From the NCBI RefSeq assembly GCF_003732225.1, contig NZ_MOBJ01000005.1, positions 223,898 through 287,897 of the forward strand: a stretch of DNA of 64,000 bases, written 5' to 3'. Origin of the DNA: Pseudomonas brassicacearum (GTDB lineage Bacteria > Pseudomonadota > Gammaproteobacteria > Pseudomonadales > Pseudomonadaceae). Under the pieces are notes generated by a model that saw only the letters and a program-made list of their open reading frames with translations, was not told where the DNA came from and ran no database searches. The translations under genes and the position numbers were made by a program. Of the stretch, positions 9,630-18,750 are shown piece by piece. The stretch's first letter is position 1. Each line of letters begins with the position of its first letter.

Positions 9630-11729
9630 TTAAACATCCATAGGTCGGTTGGCGGCTTGAATCGCAGTCAGGGCAATGGTGTAGACGATGTCGTCGACCT
9701 GAGCGCCGCGCGGCAAATCATTCACCGGTTTGCGCAGGCCTTGCAGCATCGGTCCGAGGCTGACGCAGTCGGCGCTGCGTTGCACGGCTTTGTGGGTGGT
9801 GTTGCCGGTGTTCAGGTCAGGGAAAATGAACACCGTGGCTCGACCGGCTACCCGGCTGTTCGGTGCCAGTTGCCGGGCCACGTCTTCGTTGGCGGCGGCA
9901 TCGTACTGCAACGGCCCGTCGATCAGCAGCGCGTTTTGCGCTTCGTGGGCGAGCAAGGTGGCCTCGCGGACTTTCTCGACTTCTTCGCCGCTGGCCGATT
10001 CACCGCTGGAATAGCTGAGCATCGCCACCCGTGGCGTGATCCCGAAGGCTGCGGCAGAGTCGGCGCTTTGAAGGGCGATCTCGGCCAGCTCGCTGGCGCT
10101 CGGGTGCGGGTTCATGACGCAGTCGCCGTAGACCAGCACTTCCTCCGGGAACAGCATGAAAAACACCGACGACACCAGCGTGCAGCCAGGTGCGGTCTTG
10201 ATCAGTTGCAGCGCCGGGCGAATGGTATTGGCGGTGGAGTGAATGACCCCCGACACCAGCCCGTCGACTTCATCCAGCGCGAGCATCATGGTGCCGATCA
10301 CCACGGTGTCTTCCAGCTGCTGCTCGGCCATTGGAGCGTTGAGGCTTTTGGTTTTGCGCAGCGCAACCATCGGCTCGACATAACGCTGACGGATCAGGTC
10401 CGGGTCGAGAATTTCCAGCCCCTCAGGCAGTTCGATACCCTGTGCGCGCGCGACTGCTTGCACGTCCTCGGGTTTGGCCAGCAACACGCAACGAGCAATG
10501 CCGCGCGCCTGGCAGATCGCTGCCGCCTGCACGATCAACGGTTCGCTGCCTTCGGGCAGGACGATGCGTTTGTTGGCAGCCTGGGCGCGCTGGATCAGTT
10601 GATAGCGGAACACCGCCGGCGACAGGCGCATTTCCCGTGGCGTGCCGCAGCGCTGGTGCAGCCAGTTGGCGTCGAGGTGGCTGGCGACGAAGTCGGTGAT
10701 GATTTCCGCGCGCTCGCGGTCGTCGATCGGGATTTCCTTGTTCAAACCGTTCAACAGGTTGGCGGTGTCGTAGGAGCCCGTGCTCACTGACAACATTGGC
10801 AGACCGGCCTGCAAGGCACCTCGGCAGAGGTCCATGATCCGTGGGTCGGGCAGGGTGCCGCTGGTCAGCAGCAGTCCGGCCAGCGGCACGCCATTGATCG
10901 CCGCGAGGCTGACGGCGAGGATGATGTCGTCGCGATCGCCGGGGGTCACCACCAGCACGCCGGGCTTGAGCAGTTCGACCGTGTTGCGCATGGTTCGGGC
11001 GCAAATGATGATCTTGCTCATGCGCCGGGTTTCGTAGTCGCCGGCATTGAGCACCTGAGCGCCCATCAGGTCTGCTACGTCGCGGGTGCGCGGGGCGTTC
11101 AGCTCTGGCTGGAACGGAATGCAGCCGAGCAGCCGGAAGTCACCGCTGCGCAACAACGGCGAGTGTTCCTTCAAACGGGCGGCGAAAGCCTCCATGCTTT
11201 CATCGGTTTTGACTTTGTTGAGGATCACGCCGAGCACTTTCGGGTCTTTCGGACCGCCGAACAATTGCGCTTGCAACTCGACCCGGCCGGAGAGTTCGGT
11301 GAGCACTTCGTTTTCTGGTGCCGAGACCAGAATCACCTCGGCATCCAGGCTTTTCGCCAGGTGCAGATTGACCCGTGCGGCGTAGCTGGCGCTACGGGTC
11401 GGGACCATGCCTTCGACGATCAGCACGTCTTTGCCAATGGCGGCTTGCTGGTACAGGGTGATGATTTCTTCGAGCAGTTCATCCAGTTGACCGTCACCAA
11501 GCATCCGCTCGACGTGAGCCAGGCCCAGTGGTTGCGGCGGCTTCAGGCCGTGGGTGCGGGCCACCAGTTCGGTGGAGCGTTCAGGGCCGGTGTCGCCAGG
11601 GTGTGGCTGGGCAATCGGTTTGAAGAAGCCGACTTTCAGTCCGGCTCGTTCAAGGGTACGCACCAGCCCGAGGCTGATGGAGGTCAGACCCACACCAAAA
11701 TCGGTGGGCGCGATAAAAAAAGTTTGCAT
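9630..11729 (-). CDS. pta: Phosphate acetyltransferase
   Basis: 699 residues with the long Pta architecture: an N-terminal dethiobiotin-synthetase-like P-loop region (MQTFFIAPTDFGVGLTSISL), a central DRTGG domain and the C-terminal catalytic PTA_PTB domain (for example GYDCVMNPHPSASELAEIAL region, written here as VYGDCVMNPHPSASELA). It interconverts acetyl-CoA and acetyl phosphate. The frame opens at 11750, but MQTFFIAPT at 11729 is the family start. Unlike the P. aeruginosa locus, ackA is not next to it: the upstream gene is DUF3565. The acyltransferase gene follows with no gap. Confidence 0.95.
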   Translation of the reverse strand: MQTFFIAPTDFGVGLTSISLGLVRTLERAGLKVGFFKPIAQPHPGDTGPERSTELVARTHGLKPPQPLGLAHVERMLGDGQLDELLEEIITLYQQAAIGKDVLIVEGMVPTRSASYAARVNLHLAKSLDAEVILVSAPENEVLTELSGRVELQAQLFGGPKDPKVLGVILNKVKTDESMEAFAARLKEHSPLLRSGDFRLLGCIPFQPELNAPRTRDVADLMGAQVLNAGDYETRRMSKIIICARTMRNTVELLKPGVLVVTPGDRDDIILAVSLAAINGVPLAGLLLTSGTLPDPRIMDLCRGALQAGLPMLSVSTGSYDTANLLNGLNKEIPIDDRERAEIITDFVASHLDANWLHQRCGTPREMRLSPAVFRYQLIQRAQAANKRIVLPEGSEPLIVQAAAICQARGIARCVLLAKPEDVQAVARAQGIELPEGLEILDPDLIRQRYVEPMVALRKTKSLNAPMAEQQLEDTVVIGTMMLALDEVDGLVSGVIHSTANTIRPALQLIKTAPGCTLVSSVFFMLFPEEVLVYGDCVMNPHPSASELAEIALQSADSAAAFGITPRVAMLSYSSGESASGEEVEKVREATLLAHEAQNALLIDGPLQYDAAANEDVARQLAPNSRVAGRATVFIFPDLNTGNTTHKAVQRSADCVSLGPMLQGLRKPVNDLPRGAQVDDIVYTIALTAIQAANRPMDV

Positions 11730-11788
11730 GCGGATTCTCTGGAGGTGCATGGCAATGGCGACGGCCTATATCTGGCTGTCTGCCGAAA

Positions 11789-12097
11789 TCAGACGTCAAG
11801 GTTATCGCTAACCGAGCCCTGAGCGCACCAACCGCAATCAAAGGGTTGGCCTATTTTTTCAATCCGTTTGGTAGGGTCGAGCACCCAGGCTCGTGATTGC
11901 CACGGTGGCTGGTGGCGCAGATGCTGGGTATGGCCGCAGGAAAGCTCGGCAACCCAGTGTCCGTCCTCGTCCAGATGGAAGCCCTGGATCGTCGACCCGG
12001 TCGAAGCGACCCGTCCGTCCGGGTTCTGTTCGCTTTCGGGCGATTGCTTCGCTAAACTTGGTCTTTCTATATTCTTATGCAAAAGGTCTCGCCCCAT
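11789..12097 (-). CDS. DUF3565 domain protein
   Basis: Small protein of about 102 residues whose C-terminal half carries the DUF3565 signature: GFHLDEDGHWVAELSCGHTQ followed by HLRHQPPWQSRAWV and a final CGWC. The Cys/His pattern (CGHTQH, CGWC) suggests a metal site; function is unknown. The start is uncertain. The ATG at 12097 shares bases with the slyD ATG on the other strand, a TTG at 12082 is possible, and the frame also opens at 12127. The slyD promoter lies inside this N-terminal, poorly conserved part. Confidence 0.75.
   Translation of the reverse strand: MGRDLLHKNIERPSLAKQSPESEQNPDGRVASTGSTIQGFHLDEDGHWVAELSCGHTQHLRHQPPWQSRAWVLDPTKRIEKIGQPFDCGWCAQGSVSDNLDV
12044..12073 (+). promoter_or_regulatory. 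Sigma70-type promoter of slyD
   Basis: TTGCTT at 12044-12049 and TATATT at 12068-12073, 18 bases apart, 23 bases ahead of the slyD ATG. It is the best promoter-like sequence in the region and lies within the 5' end of the opposite-strand DUF3565 gene. Confidence 0.6.
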
Positions 12098-12581
12098 GCT
12101 GATCGCCGCCAATAAGGCTGTCTCCATCGACTATACCCTGACCAACGACGCTGGTGAGGTCATCGACAGCTCTGCCGGCGGCGCACCGCTGGTTTACCTG
12201 CAAGGCGCAGGTAACATCATCCCGGGCCTGGAAAAAGCCCTGGAAGGTAAAGCTGTCGGTGAAGAACTGAAAGTCTCCGTAGAACCTGAAGATGCCTACG
12301 GCGAATACGCTGCCGAACTGGTCAGCACCCTGAGCCGCAGCATGTTCGAAGGCGTCGACGAACTGGAAGTGGGCATGCAGTTCCACGCTTCCGCGCCAGA
12401 CGGCCAGATGCAAATCGTCACCATCCGTGATCTGGACGGCGACGACGTGACCGTTGACGGCAACCACCCGTTGGCCGGCCAGCGTTTGACCTTCCAGGTC
12501 AAAATCGTCGACATCCGTGATGCCAGCCAGGAAGAAATCGCTCATGGTCACGTCCATGGCGAAGGTGGCCATCACCACTGA
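12096..12581 (+). CDS. slyD: FKBP-type peptidyl-prolyl isomerase SlyD
   Basis: 161 residues, starting MLIAANKAVSIDYTLTNDAG. It has the split FKBP fold with GNIIPGLEKALEGK (the conserved PGLE segment near residue 44), the inserted IF chaperone flap, and a short His-rich tail (HGHVHGEGGHHH) that in this family binds nickel and other metals. SlyD acts as a cytoplasmic prolyl isomerase, chaperone and metallochaperone. A strong terminator follows 30 bases after the stop. The 237-residue frame from 11868 is an upstream extension with no homology. Confidence 0.95.
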   Translation: MLIAANKAVSIDYTLTNDAGEVIDSSAGGAPLVYLQGAGNIIPGLEKALEGKAVGEELKVSVEPEDAYGEYAAELVSTLSRSMFEGVDELEVGMQFHASAPDGQMQIVTIRDLDGDDVTVDGNHPLAGQRLTFQVKIVDIRDASQEEIAHGHVHGEGGHHH

Positions 12582-12611
12582 TTTTCTGCGCTAAGCTTTC
12601 GAGAACTGGAG

Positions 12612-12634
12612 AGGCGCCCGAGGGGCGCCTTTTT
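12612..12634 (+). terminator. Terminator of slyD
   Basis: Perfect 8-bp stem AGGCGCCC / GGGCGCCT with a 3-base loop and TTTT, 30 bases after the slyD stop. Confidence 0.9.
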
Positions 12635-12706
12635 AGTCCGCGGCTGTCCTTGGCGACATCGCCAAGTGGCTGTTTCGAGAAGAACACGGGAAATTTGGAG
12701 TCCGTC

Positions 12707-13189
12707 ATGAGTGCTTTTCACGACCTTACATTGAAAGCTTTGGATGGCCAGGAGTTGCCTCTGGCGCCCTTCAAAGGGCACGTCGTGCTGGTGGTCAACG
12801 TCGCCTCCAAGTGTGGATTGACCCCACAGTACGCTGCTCTGGAAAACCTCTACCAGCAATACAAGGGTAAAGGTTTCAGCGTGCTGGGTTTGCCGTGCAA
12901 TCAGTTCGCCGGGCAAGAGCCGGGCACTGAAAACGAGATCAAAGAGTTCTGCAGCCTCAACTACGGCGTGACCTTCCCGCTGTCCAGCAAGCTGGAAGTC
13001 AACGGTCATGATCGCCATCAGCTGTACCGGTTGTTGGCAGGTGAGGGCGCGGAATTCCCGGGTGACATCACCTGGAACTTCGAGAAGTTCCTCCTCGGTA
13101 AAGATGGTCGCGTGCTGGCGCGTTTCTCGCCACGTACCGCGCCGGATGATCCGACGATCGTTCAGGCGATCGAAAAAGCCCTGATCTGA
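12707..13189 (+). CDS. Glutathione peroxidase family protein
   Basis: 160 residues, starting MSAFHDLTLKALDG. The peroxidatic cysteine is C36 in NVASKCGLTPQY, and the family motifs LGLPCNQFAGQEP (with the usual Gln) and WNFEKFLLGKDG (with the usual Trp-Asn) are present. The enzyme reduces hydroperoxides, and bacterial Cys forms mostly use thioredoxin. GGAG lies 7 bases before the ATG at 12707. slyD-gpx is the same order as in P. aeruginosa. Confidence 0.94.
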   Translation: MSAFHDLTLKALDGQELPLAPFKGHVVLVVNVASKCGLTPQYAALENLYQQYKGKGFSVLGLPCNQFAGQEPGTENEIKEFCSLNYGVTFPLSSKLEVNGHDRHQLYRLLAGEGAEFPGDITWNFEKFLLGKDGRVLARFSPRTAPDDPTIVQAIEKALI

Positions 13190-13194
13190 ACATC

Positions 13195-13267
13195 AAAAGA
13201 TCGCAGCCGGCGGCAGCTCCTACGGATCAACGCTATCTGTAGGAGCTGCCGCAGGCTGCGATCTTTT
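13195..13267. repeat. Long hairpin repeat, second intergenic family (copy 1)
   Basis: A nearly perfect inverted repeat built from AAAAGATCGCAGCC, GGCAGCTCCTAC and their complements GTAGGAGCTGCC, GGCTGCGATCTTTT around a short spacer. Other copies are at 51123 and 59138. It lies right after the glutathione peroxidase stop and could also act as a terminator because the stem ends in a T-run. Confidence 0.85.
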
Positions 13268-13367
13268 CGCTTCTACCCTTTAATCACCCAAATCAATAGT
13301 GCTTCGCAAAACTGTGCGCACTCCATATTATCACCGTCATAAACCTCGCCTCTCCATGGAGTGTCGC

Positions 13368-14471
13368 ATGCCAGTCAAAGCCTTGTTCAAGCCGTTTAAC
13401 CTCGGTGCCCTGGAGTTGCCGACCCGTGTGGTCATGGCGCCGATGACCCGCTCGTTTTCCCCGGGCGGTGTGCCGAATTCGAAAGTCATCGAGTACTACC
13501 GCCGACGCGCAGCCGCAGGTGTGGGCCTGATCATCACCGAGGGCACCACGGTGGGCCACAAGGCGTCCAACGGTTACCCGAACGTCCCGCACTTTTACGG
13601 CGAAGCGGCGTTGGCCGGCTGGAAAAAAGTCGTTGATGCGGTGCACGCCGAAGGCGGCAAGATCGTTCCGCAGTTGTGGCACGTCGGCAGCGTACGGCGC
13701 ATCGGCACCGAACCGGATGCCAGCGTGCCGGGTTACGGACCGTCGGAAAAACTCAAGGACGGTCAGGTCGTGGTTCACGGCATGACCAAACAGGATATCC
13801 AGGACGTGATCGCGGCCTTCGCCCAGGCCGCCAAAGATGCGCAGAGCATCGGCATGGACGGCGTCGAGATCCACGGCGCCCACGGCTATCTGGTCGACCA
13901 GTTTTTCTGGGAAGGCAGCAACCAGCGCACCGACGAATACGGCGGCAGCCTGGCCAATCGTTCTCGCTTTGCCATTGAACTGATCCAGGCCGTGCGTGCG
14001 GCAGTCGGTCCGAACTACCCGATCATCTTCCGTTTCTCCCAGTGGAAGCAGCAGGACTACAGCGCACGCCTGGTACAAACCCCAGAGGCGTTGGGCGAGT
14101 TTCTTCAGCCGCTGTCCGATGCCGGCGTGGATATTTTCCACTGCTCGACGCGGCGTTTCTGGGAGCCGGAGTTCGACGGTTCCGAGCTGAACCTGGCAGG
14201 CTGGACCCGCCAACTGACCGGCAAGCCGACCATCACCGTGGGCAGCGTAGGGCTGGACGGTGAGTTCCTGCAGTTCATGGTCAACACCGACAAAGTCGCG
14301 CAACCGGCCAGTCTGGAGAATCTGCTGGAGCGTTTGAACAACCAGGAGTTCGACCTGGTGGCGGTGGGTCGCGCCTTGCTGGTCGACCCGGACTGGGCGC
14401 AGAAAGTCCGCGAAGGTCGCGAGCAGGACATCCTGCCATTCAGTCGTGAGGCGTTGATGACGCTGGTTTAA
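13368..14471 (+). CDS. Old-yellow-enzyme family NADH:flavin oxidoreductase
   Basis: 367 residues, FMN-dependent TIM barrel of the OYE family. Visible motifs: PTRVVMAPMTRS near the N-terminus, the QLWHVG segment, and HGAHGYLVDQFFWEGSNQRT (the substrate-binding His and the phosphate-site region) near residue 168. Such enzymes reduce activated C=C bonds of enones or nitro compounds with NAD(P)H; the natural substrate is unknown. The ATG at 13368 follows TGGAGTG; the frame also opens at 13299. Matches the PA0840-type gene position downstream of glutathione peroxidase. Confidence 0.9.
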   Translation: MPVKALFKPFNLGALELPTRVVMAPMTRSFSPGGVPNSKVIEYYRRRAAAGVGLIITEGTTVGHKASNGYPNVPHFYGEAALAGWKKVVDAVHAEGGKIVPQLWHVGSVRRIGTEPDASVPGYGPSEKLKDGQVVVHGMTKQDIQDVIAAFAQAAKDAQSIGMDGVEIHGAHGYLVDQFFWEGSNQRTDEYGGSLANRSRFAIELIQAVRAAVGPNYPIIFRFSQWKQQDYSARLVQTPEALGEFLQPLSDAGVDIFHCSTRRFWEPEFDGSELNLAGWTRQLTGKPTITVGSVGLDGEFLQFMVNTDKVAQPASLENLLERLNNQEFDLVAVGRALLVDPDWAQKVREGREQDILPFSREALMTLV

Positions 14472-14490
14472 ACGGCGGCTGTGCCGACGC

Positions 14491-14560
14491 CATCGCGAGC
14501 AAGCTCGCTCCCACATTGGAATACATACTCCTGTGGGAGCGAGCTTGCTCGCGATGGCTG
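14491..14560. repeat. REP doublet after the OYE gene
   Basis: Two inverted REP copies only about 17 bases apart between convergent genes, forming a compact hairpin. Copies are GCGAGCAAGCTCGCTCCCAC and GTGGGAGCGAGCTTGCTCGC. Confidence 0.9.
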
Positions 14561-14579
14561 ACTCAATGCTACAGAGAAA

Positions 14580-15755
14580 TCAGGGCAATATCGCAGCACT
14601 AACCGGCCCATGCTCTGCGACGCAGGCCCCGCGCAACTGCCCTTCAAACTGCTCGATGATTGCCCCCCAACCCTGCCGACTGGCGTGCTGACGCGCGTTG
14701 AGTCGTATGCAGCGCAAGGTTTCTGCTGCTTCCAGCAGCCAACGGGCGGCATCGCAAAACGCTTCTTCGTCCCCCGGCATCGCCAGCACGCCGTTGTAAC
14801 CATGGCGAATGTGTTGAGCTGCCGCTGCCTGATCATAGGCCACCACACCCAACCCTGAGGCCAGTGCTTCCAGCACCACGTTGCCGAAGGTTTCGGTCAG
14901 GCTCGGAAACAGAAACAGATCCCCGGACGCGTAGTGACAAGCCAGGGCTTCACCGCGCTGTGAGCCGCAGAAGATGGCCTCGGGCAGCTCCTGTTCCAGC
15001 AGCGCACGCTGCGGGCCATCACCGACCACAATCAGCTTTATCCGTCGCTGTGGATAAGTCGACTGCAAGGCCTGGTAACAACGCTTGAGCAGCCCGAGGT
15101 TCTTTTCCTGGGCGAGCCGGCCGACGTGAATCAGCGCGACATCGTCGTTATCCAGTCCCCAGCTTTCACGCAGCGAACCCAGCCGTTTGGCCGGGTGGAA
15201 CAGTTGACTGTCGACGCCACGGGACAGCAGTGCCAGGCGCTCGAAATGCCGACGCTCCAACTCCATTCGTTGGCTGGCACTGGGCACCAGGGTCAATGTG
15301 GAGCGGTTATGGAACCAGCGCAGGTAATGCGTCAGTAGCCGGGTCAACAGCCCGAGACCGTACTGGTTGGAGTACTGCTGGAAGTTGGTGTGAAAACCGC
15401 TCACCACTGAAATGCCCAGCCGCCGTGCCGCCCGCAAGGCCGACAACCCCAGCGGTCCTTCGGTGGCGATGTAGAGCACGTCCGGGCGATGACGCTGCCA
15501 GCGCCTGAGCAACTTGTGCATCGACGACTGGCCCCATTGCAGCCCTGGATAACCCGGCAGCGGCCAGCCGCGGCAGAGCAGCAGTTCATCGTCGCTGAGG
15601 CGGGTTTGATCGCTGCCCTGGCGCGGTCGCACCAGTTCTACCAGATGCCCGCGCGCGCGCAGGCCTTCGCACAAGCGGCCAAGGGTATTGGCCACGCCGT
15701 TGATTTCCGGAGGGAAGGTTTCGGTGATCAGAGTGATATGCAGAGCTGTCGTCAT
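14580..15755 (-). CDS. GT4-family glycosyltransferase
   Basis: 391 residues with a GT-B fold. The N-terminal half has ITETFPPEINGVANTLGRL and GFHTNFQQY. The C-terminal nucleotide-sugar half has IHVGRLAQEKNLGLL, VVGDGPQ and the EX7E motif in PSLTETFGNVVLEALASG. It resembles mannosyl- and glucosyl-transferases acting on glycolipids (MgtA/SqdX-like); donor and acceptor are not known. The ATG at 15755 (MTTALHITLITE) is chosen over the frame start at 15779. It is convergent with the OYE gene and lies 64 bases downstream of cysZ on the same strand. Confidence 0.88.
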   Translation of the reverse strand: MTTALHITLITETFPPEINGVANTLGRLCEGLRARGHLVELVRPRQGSDQTRLSDDELLLCRGWPLPGYPGLQWGQSSMHKLLRRWQRHRPDVLYIATEGPLGLSALRAARRLGISVVSGFHTNFQQYSNQYGLGLLTRLLTHYLRWFHNRSTLTLVPSASQRMELERRHFERLALLSRGVDSQLFHPAKRLGSLRESWGLDNDDVALIHVGRLAQEKNLGLLKRCYQALQSTYPQRRIKLIVVGDGPQRALLEQELPEAIFCGSQRGEALACHYASGDLFLFPSLTETFGNVVLEALASGLGVVAYDQAAAAQHIRHGYNGVLAMPGDEEAFCDAARWLLEAAETLRCIRLNARQHASRQGWGAIIEQFEGQLRGACVAEHGPVSAAILP

Positions 15756-15819
15756 GACCTCAGTGTCGGCTGAGGCCATGTCGCCATTGTGTCAGCGCGA
15801 TGATGGATTTGTGACGCAG

Positions 15820-16575
15820 TCAGGCCGGCTTGGCCACCAGGTTTTCCGCGCCACGCTCGCGCACCCAAAACAACGTCGCGCCAGCCACCGCCGCCGGCAT
15901 CATCAGGATGTTCACCACCGGTATCATCAGCGCCAGATAGACGATTCCACCAAAGCTCATGCTCTGCCAACGCTTCTTGCGCAGCCAGGCGAGCATCTCG
16001 TTCCAGCCCAACTGGTGGTTGTCCGCCGGGTAGTCGATGTACTGGATCGCCATCATCCACACACCGAACAGCAACCACAGCGGCGCTGCGATCAGGTTGA
16101 CCACCGGGATGAACGAAAGGATCAGCAGCGCGAGGGCCCTGGGCAGGAAGTAGCCGAGTTTGCGCATTTCCCGGGCAAGCGTGCGCGGGATCATCGCGAT
16201 CAACTCGCCCCAGCTGAAGGTCGGGAAGTCGTCGGTGCCGCGCACCACCACTTCGACTTTCTCCGCGAGAAAACCGTTAAAAGGTGCGGCGATCACGTTG
16301 GCGAGCATGGTGAAGGTGAAGAACACCATCAGCGCCACCAGAATGACGAACAGTGGCCAAAGCACATAACTGAGAAAACTCAGCCAGCTCGGCAGTGAAG
16401 GCATCAAGGTGTCGACCCACAGGCTGAACTGATGGCCGGCGAAGTAAATCAATCCGACGAACAGCACCAGGTTGATGGCCAGCGGCAACAACACGAACAA
16501 ACGCAGGCCGGGACTCAAGACCAGCTTCAGGCCTTCGCGCAGGTATTGCGGGCCGGACAGAACGGGGGCGGGCAT
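15820..16575 (-). CDS. cysZ: Sulfate transporter CysZ
   Basis: 251 residues, EI24/CysZ family inner-membrane protein. It begins [20 protein letters not shown] and has about four to six hydrophobic segments, with [20 protein letters not shown] and the conserved PFNGFLAE stretch. CysZ mediates sulfate uptake for assimilation. GGAG lies 8 bases before the ATG at 16575; the frame extends to 16656 without homology. Gene order glycosyltransferase-cysZ-trxB matches P. aeruginosa. Confidence 0.92.
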   Translation of the reverse strand: MPAPVLSGPQYLREGLKLVLSPGLRLFVLLPLAINLVLFVGLIYFAGHQFSLWVDTLMPSLPSWLSFLSYVLWPLFVILVALMVFFTFTMLANVIAAPFNGFLAEKVEVVVRGTDDFPTFSWGELIAMIPRTLAREMRKLGYFLPRALALLILSFIPVVNLIAAPLWLLFGVWMMAIQYIDYPADNHQLGWNEMLAWLRKKRWQSMSFGGIVYLALMIPVVNILMMPAAVAGATLFWVRERGAENLVAKPA

Positions 16576-16672
16576 AGTGGGCTCCGAGCAATGAGAAAAC
16601 GCGCCGACCTTACCGGCTTTGCCACACAGGCGAAAGCGCGGTAACGGTATCGACACTAGCTATAACAACAAA

Positions 16673-16845
16673 GAGACTGTAACAAAGGCGTCTTTAAATC
16701 AGCCTCCTGGGGATAGAGACCGCCTATGAGCTGGATTGTTATTCCGTATTTCCTTAATCTTCGCCTCCTCGATACGCTGCACCCAATATTTTTCAGGGCT
16801 GTCCAGCTACGGCACTTCCCCAAGTGCTTGCACAGCCCTTTTTTA
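16673..16845 (+). ncRNA. Candidate small RNA between cysZ and trxB
   Basis: The 331-bp gap between divergent cysZ and trxB contains a good Rho-independent terminator on the plus strand (16795-16844), yet no plus-strand gene precedes it. A -10-like TATAAC at 16661-16666 would start a transcript near 16673 of about 175 nt; its -35 is poor. This could be a stand-alone small RNA or an attenuated trxB leader. A short frame within it (ATG at 16726) runs through the terminator and looks non-coding. Inference from structure and position only. Confidence 0.4.
16795..16844 (+). terminator. Compound Rho-independent terminator upstream of trxB
   Basis: Outer stem AGGGCTGT / ACAGCCCT (8 of 8) encloses an inner hairpin GCACTT-CCCC-AAGTGC and is followed by six T residues. 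It is 62 bases before the trxB ATG, so transcripts starting upstream should end here unless they read through. Confidence 0.75.
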
Positions 16846-16903
16846 TTCCAGCCGGTCATCCGGCATTCCGCGCCAGGTAGTACCGGCCGGTCGATAGGAG
16901 TGA

Positions 16904-17869
<966 letters not shown>

Positions 17870-17882
17870 AATCGTTGAAATG

Positions 17883-17909
17883 AAAAAACCGGCCTCGGCC
17901 GGTTTTTTG
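17883..17909 (+). terminator. Terminator of trxB
   Basis: AAAAAACCGGCC / GGCCGGTTTTTT, a 12-bp stem with a 3-base loop and a T-run, starts 14 bases after the trxB stop. Confidence 0.93.
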
Positions 17910-17941
17910 TGCCCGCGATTTCACGGGCGATGCGCAACTCA

Positions 17942-18031
17942 TGTGGGAGCGAGCTTGCTCGCGATAGCGGTGTATCAGTCAACATCAGTGTTGAATGTGA
18001 AGCAGCCATCGCGAGCAAGCTCGCTCCCACA
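17942..18031. repeat. REP doublet between trxB and hopJ
   Basis: Inverted pair GTGGGAGCGAGCTTGCTCGC and GCGAGCAAGCTCGCTCCCAC about 47 bases apart, in the gap between convergent transcription units. Confidence 0.9.
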
Positions 18032-18054
18032 GGGGATTGCATTCAAGCAGGGGA

Positions 18055-18393
18055 TTAGCGGCGAGTCAGTGGCTGAGCTTCGAACTTCACCCCGGCCAAA
18101 CCATGCGCAATCAACGCACGGATGTTGCCGTGATCGCTGCCATCCGGCGTGGCAACCACCGAGCGGTAATGCTCACCAAACGCCAGCAGCGTTTCTTCAT
18201 CGCTCAAGCCTTCCAGCAGCGCCAGGCCGAGGGTTTTGCACGAGCCTTCGTTCTGTCCCGCGGCGTTTTCCACGCCACCGTTGTTGAACGCTTGTGGCTG
18301 GTAATCGTAGCCCGCGGCGATGAACGCCAGGGTGTCGGCGAAAGCGTGTTCGCCGCTCTTGAGGCTGGCGCGCAGGGTGTTCAGGTCAGTCAT
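18055..18393 (-). CDS. HopJ family protein
   Basis: 112 residues, starting MTDLNTLRASLKSGEHAFADTL, with the HopJ hallmark YDYQPQAFNNGG and a following NEGSCKTLGLALL segment. The family was named after a P. syringae type III effector candidate, but it is widespread in non-pathogens and in a conserved chromosomal context, so a housekeeping role is more likely. It overlaps the DUF1244 gene by 8 bases and is the last gene of the folM-folE-folX run. Confidence 0.88.
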   Translation of the reverse strand: MTDLNTLRASLKSGEHAFADTLAFIAAGYDYQPQAFNNGGVENAAGQNEGSCKTLGLALLEGLSDEETLLAFGEHYRSVVATPDGSDHGNIRALIAHGLAGVKFEAQPLTRR

Positions 18394-18682
18394 GGGTTTT
18401 TCCTTTGGCGAACGCCGCTTGCTGGTCGGCGCTGGCTTCTTGCTGGTATTGGGCTTTCCACTCGGCGTACGGCATGCCGTAAACCACTTCACGGGCATCA
18501 TCGAGGCTGACCTCGATCTGGCGATCGTCGGCGGCGGCTTTGTACCACTTGGACAGGCAGTTGCGGCAGAAGCCCGCGAGGTTCATCAGGTCGATGTTCT
18601 GCACATCCTTGCGGCTGTCCAGGTGCGCGACCAGCCGGCGGAAGGCGGCAGCTTCAAGTTCCAGGCGTTGTTGTTCGGTCAT
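18386..18682 (-). CDS. DUF1244 protein
   Basis: 98 residues. It contains the family's conserved FCRNCLSKWYKAAADDRQI segment with two cysteines and ends with a Glu/Lys-rich tail. The function is unknown; structures of the family show a small helical dimer. It overlaps hopJ and lies 68 bases after folX, suggesting co-transcription with the folate-like genes. Confidence 0.9.
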   Translation of the reverse strand: MTEQQRLELEAAAFRRLVAHLDSRKDVQNIDLMNLAGFCRNCLSKWYKAAADDRQIEVSLDDAREVVYGMPYAEWKAQYQQEASADQQAAFAKGKTHD

Positions 18683-18750
18683 GATGGGCTCGCTGCAATC
18701 AAATCGTGGCGCGGATAATAAAAGCCTGGCGGACTATGCGCCAGACACGG

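Noticed and set aside
18055..18393. HopJ as a genuine type III secreted effector
   Set aside because: No type III genes or hrp-box are nearby, and it is embedded in a biosynthetic operon.
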